From NCBI RefSeq assembly GCF_965216485.1, contig NZ_OZ244162.1, forward strand, positions 1,922,001 to 1,986,000: a stretch of DNA of 64,000 nucleotides, in the 5' to 3' direction. The translations under genes were made by a program, and so were the position numbers. The DNA is from Algiphilus sp965216485. Lineage in GTDB: Bacteria > Pseudomonadota > Gammaproteobacteria > Nevskiales > Nevskiaceae. The notes beneath the pieces are model-generated. The model was not told the DNA's origin, did no database searches, and was given only the letters and a program-made list of their open reading frames with translations. Shown piece by piece: positions 33,819 to 40,289 of the stretch (positions are counted from its first letter, which is position 1; each line of letters opens with the position of its first letter).

Positions 33819-34664
33819 ATGAGTCTGGCGCATCAAACACTGTTCATATCGGGCGGCAGTCGAGGGATCGGACTGGCCATCGCCCTGCGTGCCGCGCGCG
33901 ACGGCGCCAACGTGGTCATCGCGGCCAAGACGGATCAACCCCATCCGAAGCTCGCGGGGACGATCCACACCGCCGCCGAGCAGATCCGCGAGGCGGGCGG
34001 CCAGGCGCTGCCGCTGGTCTGTGATATCCGCGATGAAGCCCAGGTGAGTGCGGCAGTGGCCAAGACGGTCGAAACCTTCGGTGGTATCGATATCCTCGTC
34101 AACAACGCCAGCGCGATCTCGCTGACCGGCACGCTGCAGACTGACATGAAGCGCTACGACCTGATGAATCAGATCAATGCGCGGGGGACTTATCTCTGTG
34201 GCCAGAAATGCATTCCGCACCTGCGCCGTTCAGATAATCCGCACATCCTGACGCTGTCGCCGCCCCTGGACATGCGGCCGAAATGGTTTGCGCCGCATGT
34301 GGCCTATTCAATGGCCAAGTACGGCATGAGCCTGTGCACCCTGGCCTGGGCGGAGGAATTCCGCGCCGATGGGATTGCCGCTAATTCGCTGTGGCCACGG
34401 ACGGGTATTGCCACCGCTGCCATCGAGATGCTTGGTGGGGATAGCCTGGCGCGACGCTCGCGCGCGCCGGAAATCATGGCAGACGCCGCCCACGTCATTC
34501 TGTGCAAGGAGAGCCGTTCCTTTACGGGGCATTTCTGCATTGATGATGTTGTATTGCACGAGGCAGGCGTGCGCGATTTTTCGATCTATCGTCGCAGCGA
34601 TGTGGCGGAAGAGGAGCTGATGCCGGACTTCTTTGTGCCAGATGATCTGCCCAAGGTGACATGA
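33819..34664 (+). CDS. SDR oxidoreductase, HSDL2-like
   Basis: A 281-residue classical SDR. ISGGSRGIGLAIALRAARDGANVVIAAK is the cofactor fold; the NNASAISLTGTLQTDMKRYDLM segment, LSPPLDMRPKWFAPHVAYSMAKYGMS and SLWPRTGIATAAIEML are hallmark segments of the hydroxysteroid dehydrogenase-like 2 group. A strong AAGGAGA ribosome site precedes the ATG. The stop overlaps greB (ATGA). The substrate is unknown; HSDL2 relatives are linked to fatty acid metabolism. Confidence 0.9.
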   Translation: MSLAHQTLFISGGSRGIGLAIALRAARDGANVVIAAKTDQPHPKLAGTIHTAAEQIREAGGQALPLVCDIRDEAQVSAAVAKTVETFGGIDILVNNASAISLTGTLQTDMKRYDLMNQINARGTYLCGQKCIPHLRRSDNPHILTLSPPLDMRPKWFAPHVAYSMAKYGMSLCTLAWAEEFRADGIAANSLWPRTGIATAAIEMLGGDSLARRSRAPEIMADAAHVILCKESRSFTGHFCIDDVVLHEAGVRDFSIYRRSDVAEEELMPDFFVPDDLPKVT

Positions 34665-35173
34665 GCCGCTGGCGTCCACCTTCGGGAGAACGGGCGTCGT
34701 GCTACGTCACCGCGGAGGGCTACGCGCGTCTGCAGCGCGAATACGATCATCTCTGGCGCGAGCGTAGGCCAGAGGTGGTCAAGGCCCTGGCGGCGGCCGC
34801 GGCAGAGGGCGACCGCTCCGAGAATGCCGAATATCAGTATCGCAAGAAGGAACTCGGCGAGATCGACCGCCGGGTGCGCTATCTGCAACGCCGCATCCCC
34901 AGTCTGAAGGTCCCGCCCGCGCCCGACGATCCCGGGCGGGTGTACTTCGGCGCCGAAGTGCAGTTGCTCGTTGATGATGACGAGGAACGTCAACTGCGCA
35001 TTGTCGGCGCGGACGAGGCCGAAGCCGGGACCGGCCGTGTGTCGGTAGACGCACCGCTACCGCGCGCGTTGATTGGGGCGCGGGTAGGGGATGTGATTGT
35101 CTTTCGCGGCCCGCAGGGCGAGCAGGAGCTCGAAGTATTGGCGATCCGTTATCCAGATGTGGCCGTGCCATAA
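34661..35173 (+). CDS. greB: Transcription elongation factor GreB
   Basis: A 170-residue two-domain factor. The N-terminal coiled coil (about residues 15-85) ends in GDRSENAEYQYRKKELGEID, whose acidic tip stimulates transcript cleavage by stalled RNA polymerase. The C-terminal FKBP-like domain follows (YFGAEVQLL, RISV-type strand, IGARVGDVIVF). The length and the RVRYLQRRI segment fit GreB better than GreA. It starts within the stop of the upstream SDR gene, an unusual coupling. Confidence 0.93.
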   Translation: MSRWRPPSGERASCYVTAEGYARLQREYDHLWRERRPEVVKALAAAAAEGDRSENAEYQYRKKELGEIDRRVRYLQRRIPSLKVPPAPDDPGRVYFGAEVQLLVDDDEERQLRIVGADEAEAGTGRVSVDAPLPRALIGARVGDVIVFRGPQGEQELEVLAIRYPDVAVP

Positions 35174-35234
35174 GCGGGCGCGAGGCATAGCGCGACACTA
35201 TCCAGTGCATTGAATGATCGCGCTATAGAAAGCG

Positions 35235-35252
35235 AATGCGAATCGTTATGAT
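35235..35252 (+). promoter_or_regulatory. Candidate Fur-like operator
   Basis: AATGCGAATCGTTATGAT contains TGCGAATCGTTATGA, which matches 11 of 14 defined positions of the 7-1-7 Fur consensus TGATAATNATTATCA. The AATGCGAAT half is a common form in gammaproteobacterial Fur sites. It lies 28 bases before the DUF2061 start. Confidence 0.35.
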
Positions 35253-35280
35253 CCGTGGCTTTCATACACGGAGTGGCGCG

Positions 35281-35517
35281 ATGATCAAGACCTTCACTTT
35301 TGCCTTGGTGCACATGACGGTGGCTTTCACCGTGGTGTACCTGATGACGGGCAACTGGCTCGCGGGCGGCGCCGTGGCCTTGGTGGAGCCCGCGTGCAAC
35401 ACGATTGCCTACGCCATGCATGAGAAGGCGTGGGCACGCTGGGGGCGGCGCGCGATCGGGCGCGACGACGACGCTAAGCCAGGGATGGCGGCATCGCCTT
35501 TGGGTGCACACGGATAA
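35281..35517 (+). CDS. DUF2061 small membrane protein
   Basis: A 78-residue protein with two predicted transmembrane helices (FTFALVHMTVAFTVVYLMTG and LAGGAVALVEPACNTIAYAM) and the family signature EPxxNTxxYxxHEKxW. DUF2061 proteins are of unknown function. The ATG at MIKTF was chosen because a CGGAG site precedes it and the family starts there. A Fur-like site lies just upstream. The last 20 residues are a polar tail. Confidence 0.85.
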   Translation: MIKTFTFALVHMTVAFTVVYLMTGNWLAGGAVALVEPACNTIAYAMHEKAWARWGRRAIGRDDDAKPGMAASPLGAHG

Positions 35518-35605
35518 GCAGGACTCGTCCATCAGGACGAGGGCTTTCCGCTTGCGCGCCTGAGCGCGGATGCTAGGCTTGCGGCATACCAAGAAGGAGA
35601 CACAC

Positions 35606-36388
35606 GTGCCGCATCACAGCGTGCTCATCACCGGAGGTGCCGCGGGCATTGGCCGCGCCGCCGCCGCGCGCTTTATCGCAGACGGCTGGCAGGTCGGCGC
35701 CATCGATCGGGACCCGGCGCAACTGGAGGCGCTGCGCAACGAATACGGCGACGGCAATGTCTGGACCCACTGCGCCGACGTGTGTGATCCCCAAGCGGTG
35801 GACGCGGCCATCGAAGCCTTCATGGCGGAAACGGGCGGGCGTCTGGATGTCCTGATCAATAACGCTGGGCTGGTCGCGGCTGGGCCCTTCGAGGAAGGAG
35901 ACATTGCACGCTATCGCGCGGTGGTCGACGTCAATGTGAGTGGCGTGGTGACAGTGGCGAAGGCGGCCTTTCCCTATCTTGCCGGCACTCCGGGTGCGCG
36001 CTTGATCAATATGGCTTCCGCTTCGGCCGCCTATGGCACCCCCGGCTATGCGGTGTACTCCGCGACCAAGCACGCCGTCAGCGCCTTCACCGAGGCGCTG
36101 GATGCCGAATGGCACCGACACGGGATCCGCGTGCGGGCGGTCTGGCCACTCTTCGTGCAGACGGCCATGGTGACCGAGATCGGCCCTCAGCGCACCATTG
36201 ACCGCCTTGGGGTGCGACTGACGCCGGAAGACGTTGCCGGCACCATCGCGCGAGCCTGCGCGGCGCCGCACTGGTGGCCGCAGTTGCACTGGACCGTGGG
36301 CTTGCAAGGATTCTTTTTTGTCCATCTGACGCGATGGATGCCGACCTGGATCAATCGACTGGCCATGCGTTGGGTCGCCGGTTACTAA
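35606..36388 (+). CDS. Classical SDR oxidoreductase
   Basis: A 260-residue short-chain dehydrogenase: TGGAAGIGRAAAARF cofactor motif, NNAG, and Ser plus Tyr/Lys in NMASASAAYGTPGYAVYSATKHA. The GTG start is fixed by AAGAAGGAGA five bases upstream. The C-terminal segment (FFFVHLTRWMPTWINRLAMRWV) is hydrophobic and could contact the membrane. The substrate is unknown. The DUF3450 gene of the TonB operon starts 38 bases after it. Confidence 0.9.
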   Translation: MPHHSVLITGGAAGIGRAAAARFIADGWQVGAIDRDPAQLEALRNEYGDGNVWTHCADVCDPQAVDAAIEAFMAETGGRLDVLINNAGLVAAGPFEEGDIARYRAVVDVNVSGVVTVAKAAFPYLAGTPGARLINMASASAAYGTPGYAVYSATKHAVSAFTEALDAEWHRHGIRVRAVWPLFVQTAMVTEIGPQRTIDRLGVRLTPEDVAGTIARACAAPHWWPQLHWTVGLQGFFFVHLTRWMPTWINRLAMRWVAGY

Positions 36389-36426
36389 GGCCGCCCCTCA
36401 ACGCCTCAACTTCTGCGCTGATATCC

Positions 36427-37287
36427 ATGATGACGCTTTCTCTACGACGCAACGTCGCCTTGCTCCTGGCGGGCGCGCTCTTTCTGACTTCGCCGCTCGC
36501 GGCGCTGGCCCAGGATGCCGGTGACGCAGTCGACACCACCAAACAGCAAAGGCGTGTCGATGCGCGCTCACAGGACCGCATTGATCAGCTCGATGACGCC
36601 ACCCGTGAGGCGCTGCAGGCGTATCGCGCCGTGGTCTGGGAGACCCAGCAGCTCAATGTCTATGCCGAGCAGTTGCAGGAGCTGATCGACCAGCAGGGCG
36701 ACGAACTCGACTCGCTGCAGGCGCAGCTCGATGAGCTGCAGATCACCGAGCGCGAGATCATGCCGCTGATGCTGCGCATGGTGGATGCGCTGGAGCGCTT
36801 CATTGCCCTCGATCTGCCGTTCCTGCAGGAGGAGCGCAGCAAGCGGGTCGAAGCGCTGCGCGATGCCCTGGGCGACCCGTCGGTATCGGTGGCCGACCGC
36901 TACCAGAAGGTGCTCGAAGCCTACGCCAAGGAATCCGACTACGGTCGGGGCATCGGTCATGAACGCGCCGAAATCGAGGGCCGCGTGCACGACCTGCTGC
37001 GGATCGGGCGGGTGGCGCTCTATGCCCTGTCGCTGGATGGCAGCGAGGTCAAGCGCTGGAATGCCCAACAGGAAGCCTGGGAGGCCTTGCCCGGTCACTT
37101 TGCTCCCACGGTACGGACCGGCCTGCGCATGTCGCGCGAGACCATCGCGCCGGAACTGATGCTCTTGCCGGTGCAAGTACCCGTCGAGCGACCGGAGCAG
37201 GCGCAGCCGCGCGCGGTATCACTGTCCGAGGAGGCGGCCGACGGCGATGCCGAAGGTGCCGACGACAACGGGGAGGACACGCCATGA
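36427..37287 (+). CDS. DUF3450 periplasmic coiled-coil protein of the TonB2-type cluster
   Basis: A 286-residue secreted protein: signal peptide ending AALAQ, then a long coiled coil (about residues 45-125, heavy in Gln, Leu, Glu), and the DUF3450 core (ITEREIMPLMLRMVDALERFIALDLPFLQEER and the YGRGIGHERAEIEG segment). In Vibrio and Shewanella this family member heads the operon encoding TtpC-ExbB2-ExbD2-TonB2. Its exact role is unknown. Its stop overlaps the next ATG (ATGA). The start lacks a clear ribosome site; ATG codons at 36427 and 36430 are both possible. Confidence 0.88.
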   Translation: MMTLSLRRNVALLLAGALFLTSPLAALAQDAGDAVDTTKQQRRVDARSQDRIDQLDDATREALQAYRAVVWETQQLNVYAEQLQELIDQQGDELDSLQAQLDELQITEREIMPLMLRMVDALERFIALDLPFLQEERSKRVEALRDALGDPSVSVADRYQKVLEAYAKESDYGRGIGHERAEIEGRVHDLLRIGRVALYALSLDGSEVKRWNAQQEAWEALPGHFAPTVRTGLRMSRETIAPELMLLPVQVPVERPEQAQPRAVSLSEEAADGDAEGADDNGEDTP

Positions 37288-38651
37288 AGCAGCGTCTCGG
37301 CGGCGTCCTGGTCGCGTTAGGTGTGCTTGGGCTGACGCTGATGGCGCCCGCGCCCGCGCATGCGCAGGACATGGAGAGCCTGCTGCAGCAGATCCGCGAG
37401 TCGGGGCGCGAGCAGCAGCGCATCAACCGAGAGCGCGAGCAGCGCTTTCTGCAGCAGCGCAACGAACGCAAGGCGCTGCTCGAGGAAGCGCGGCGCGAAC
37501 GCAATGCGGCGCGCGCACGTGCCGAACGGGTTCGGGAGGAATTCGAGGCCGGGCAGGCACGCATCAACGCGCTCAAGGAAAAGCTCAACGAGGCCAGCGC
37601 GGACCTGGGCCGGGCCTACACGGCTGCGCGCAGCACAGCCGGAGATCTTCGCGCCGCCGCGCGGACCTCGCCGGTGACGGCACAGTACCCGGAACGCCTC
37701 GACAAGCTGTCGGCCATCGCGGATAACCCGCAATTGCCAACGCTGACCCAGCTCGAGCAGCTCTGGTTCTTGCTGGTCGAGGACATGACCGCGACCGGGC
37801 AGGTGGCACGTTTCGAGGCGCCGATCACCACCGTACTCGGCAATCGGCGTCAGGCCGAGCTGATGCGGGTGGGCGCCTTCAGTGCCTTCAGCGAGGACGG
37901 CTATGTGCTGCTGCCCGAGGGCGGCACGGTGGCGCAACTGCTGCCCAGCCAACCGGGCGGACGCTTCACCTCGGCGGCGGAGGACTTCATAGAGGCCGAA
38001 GCCGGGACGCTGCTGCCGGCGCTGATCGACCCTTCGCGCGGACGCCTGCTCGAGGTGGAGGCCGAAAAGCCGGATGTGGCTGAGCGCATCGCGCAGGGTG
38101 GGCTGGTCGGTTACACCATTCTTGGCATCGGCGCGGTTGGCTTGATCCTGGCGCTGCTGCAGCTGGGCTATCTGAGCGTCATTGGTGGTCGCGTGCGCAA
38201 GCAGCTGAAGGCCACCGACCAGCCATCGGCCGACAATCCGCTGGGCCGGGTACTGGGTGTCGTGTCGCAGGAGCACGGGCGCGAGGATGCCGAATTGCTC
38301 GAGTTGCATCTGTCCGAGGCGGTCGTCAAGGAAACGCCGCGACTGGAGCGTTTCCAGTCGCTGCTCAAGCTCTTCGTGGCGGTGGCGCCGCTGATGGGAC
38401 TTCTGGGCACCGTCACGGGCATGATCCTGACCTTCCAGTCGATCACTCTCTTCGGTACGGGCGATCCCAAATTGATGGCCGGTGGCATTTCGCAGGCGCT
38501 GGTTACCACCGTGCTCGGCCTGTGCGTGGCGATTCCGCTGTTGTTCCTGAATTCCCTGCTCGGCGCGCGGTCGCGTGCGTTGGTGCAGACACTGGACGAG
38601 GAATCCGCGCTGGTGCTGGCACAGCGGCTGGAGGGCGACGCGCATGCTTGA
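37284..38651 (+). CDS. TtpC-like MotA/TolQ/ExbB proton channel protein with an N-terminal coiled coil
   Basis: A 455-residue inner-membrane protein, about twice the size of ExbB. It has a signal peptide (ending AHAQ), a highly charged coiled coil (about residues 30-110), a periplasmic middle domain, and a MotA/TolQ/ExbB channel domain (about 270-440) with VAPLMGLLGTVTGMILTFQSI and the closing GISQALVTTVLGLCVAIPLLFLNSL. This matches TtpC, the extra component of Vibrio TonB2 systems. It overlaps DUF3450 by four bases and the next exbB by eight. Confidence 0.92.
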   Translation: MKQRLGGVLVALGVLGLTLMAPAPAHAQDMESLLQQIRESGREQQRINREREQRFLQQRNERKALLEEARRERNAARARAERVREEFEAGQARINALKEKLNEASADLGRAYTAARSTAGDLRAAARTSPVTAQYPERLDKLSAIADNPQLPTLTQLEQLWFLLVEDMTATGQVARFEAPITTVLGNRRQAELMRVGAFSAFSEDGYVLLPEGGTVAQLLPSQPGGRFTSAAEDFIEAEAGTLLPALIDPSRGRLLEVEAEKPDVAERIAQGGLVGYTILGIGAVGLILALLQLGYLSVIGGRVRKQLKATDQPSADNPLGRVLGVVSQEHGREDAELLELHLSEAVVKETPRLERFQSLLKLFVAVAPLMGLLGTVTGMILTFQSITLFGTGDPKLMAGGISQALVTTVLGLCVAIPLLFLNSLLGARSRALVQTLDEESALVLAQRLEGDAHA

Positions 38652-39198
38652 GGCCGTGCTCTGGCGCCTGGCCGGCAGCGGGCCGCTGGCGGCGGTGGTG
38701 GATTTCCTCAATGCCGGCGGGCCGGTGCTGCTGTTGGTCGGTGCGGCCGGATTGATCCTGTGGGTGCTGATTCTGGAGCGCTGGTTCTATCTGCGCTTTG
38801 TCTTCCCGCGCATGGAACAGCATGTGCTCGCGGAATGGCGCCGGCGCAGCAATCGGCGAAGCTGGAGTGCGCGTCGCGTACGCGAGGCGATGATCCGTCG
38901 CGTGCACGCCAAGCTGTCCTCCACGCTGCCGCTGATCCAGACCCTGATCGCGGCCTGCCCGCTGCTCGGACTGCTGGGCACCGTGACCGGCATGATCGCG
39001 GTCTTTGACGTCGTCGCCCTGGTCGGTACCGGCGACGCCGAGGCCATGGCGGCCGGGGTATCGCGTGCCACCATTCCCACCATGGCGGGCATGGTGGTGG
39101 GAATTTCCGGTCTGTTCCCGCTCTACCGCTTCAGCGCGCGGGTGCGGCAGGCGACCGATCGCATCGCCGACCGGCTCGATACGCGGGGTACGGCATGA
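38644..39198 (+). CDS. exbB: ExbB/TolQ-family proton channel subunit
   Basis: A 184-residue ExbB2-type subunit. It has three hydrophobic segments: one near residues 22-45 (GPVLLLVGAAGLILWVLILE), then TLIAACPLLGLLGTVTGMIAVF, and ATIPTMAGMVVGISGLFPLY. The central LLGTVTGM motif is the family signature. Together with ExbD it forms the proton-driven motor that energises TonB. The ATG lies inside the ttpC-like gene, and its end overlaps exbD (ATGA). Confidence 0.9.
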   Translation: MLEAVLWRLAGSGPLAAVVDFLNAGGPVLLLVGAAGLILWVLILERWFYLRFVFPRMEQHVLAEWRRRSNRRSWSARRVREAMIRRVHAKLSSTLPLIQTLIAACPLLGLLGTVTGMIAVFDVVALVGTGDAEAMAAGVSRATIPTMAGMVVGISGLFPLYRFSARVRQATDRIADRLDTRGTA

Positions 39199-39599
39199 AG
39201 ATGCGCCGTCACACCCAGCCGACCGAGGATTCAGGCATCGACCTTACGCCGATGCTCGATGTGGTCTTCATCATGCTGATCTTCTTCATCGTCACGACCA
39301 CCTTCGTGCGCGAGGCCGGCATCAACGTCAATCGCCCCAGTGCGCAGACGGCGGAGCGCATGGACGAGCAGACCATCCTGGTCGCGATTTCCTCCGAGAA
39401 CGAGATCTACATCGATGGCCGACAGGTGGGCATCAACGGACTGCGCGCGGAGATCGAGCGCCTCAAGGGCCAGAGTCCGGATGCCACGGTCGTGGTCCAG
39501 GCGGACAAGGAGGCCGGTGCCGGCATCATGGTGCAGGTCATGGATCAGGCGCGACTGGCGGGAGCGCGCAATGTGTCGGTGGCGGCCGAGGTGCCCTAA
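39195..39599 (+). CDS. exbD: ExbD/TolR-family biopolymer transport protein
   Basis: A 134-residue subunit with a short cytoplasmic N terminus, one transmembrane helix beginning LTPMLDVVFIMLIFFIVTTTF (proton-carrying Asp22) and a periplasmic domain (VNRPSAQTAERM, VAISSENEIYIDGRQV, DKEAGAGIMVQVMDQAR). It couples proton flow through ExbB to TonB. Its stop is six bases before tonB. Confidence 0.93.
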   Translation: MKMRRHTQPTEDSGIDLTPMLDVVFIMLIFFIVTTTFVREAGINVNRPSAQTAERMDEQTILVAISSENEIYIDGRQVGINGLRAEIERLKGQSPDATVVVQADKEAGAGIMVQVMDQARLAGARNVSVAAEVP

Positions 39600-39605
39600 G
39601 CGCCC

Positions 39606-40289
39606 ATGACCCTGCGTCTCAGCATTCTGCTGCCACTGGCCCTGCTCATCGTCGTGGCGCTGTTCTGGCTCATGCAATGGATGATCGAGCCCGGCGAGGT
39701 CGTGCGCGTCGAGCGCGAGGAGTTGCCCGGCATCAATATCGTCAAGGTGGAGAAGGAGGAGCCGGAGTCGCCGAGTGCCAATTCGGCCACGGAATCCAGC
39801 CCGCCTCCGCCGCCCCCCGCGCCGCCGGCCATGCAGCGGCCGGATCTGCCGTCCTTCAGCGTGCCTACGCCCACTGCGCCATCGATCAGCAATGTGGCGG
39901 CACCGCTCGATTTCAGCGGTGGTCAGTCGCTGTCGGACGGCCAGTTCGGCGGTTTTGCCGGAGGCACCGGCAGCGGCGGTGGGGGTGGTTACGGCAGCGG
40001 ACGCGGCTTTGAGGGCAGGGAGCTGATCCCGCTGTCGACGGCGCGGCCGATGATGCCGGAGTGGGCCTGCGAGCAGGAGATCAAGGGCTGGGTCGAGGTG
40101 ATCTTCACCGTCATGCCGAACGGGCGCGTGCGCGACGTGCGCATCATCGACGCCGAACCCAAAGGTGTCTACGAGACGACCGCCATCCGGTCGGTTTCCA
40201 ACTGGATTTATGAGCAGGGGTCGCGTGCGCGCGAAGTCAAGCAACGCATCGAAATGGATCCGGCGGAATGCGCCTACGACTACCGCTGA
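39606..40289 (+). CDS. tonB: TonB energy-transducing protein
   Basis: A 227-residue protein: N-terminal transmembrane anchor (LSILLPLALLIVVALFWLMQWM), a short Glu/Pro segment with SPPPPPPAPPAMQRPD, a Gly-rich linker, and a C-terminal TonB domain (LIPLSTARPMMPEWACEQEIKGWVEV-type fold, then FTVMPNGRVRDVRIIDAEPKGVYETTAIRSVSNW). The proline linker is short, as in TonB2 proteins. Its last 22 bases overlap the start of the TPR-DUF1329 gene. Confidence 0.92.
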   Translation: MTLRLSILLPLALLIVVALFWLMQWMIEPGEVVRVEREELPGINIVKVEKEEPESPSANSATESSPPPPPPAPPAMQRPDLPSFSVPTPTAPSISNVAAPLDFSGGQSLSDGQFGGFAGGTGSGGGGGYGSGRGFEGRELIPLSTARPMMPEWACEQEIKGWVEVIFTVMPNGRVRDVRIIDAEPKGVYETTAIRSVSNWIYEQGSRAREVKQRIEMDPAECAYDYR

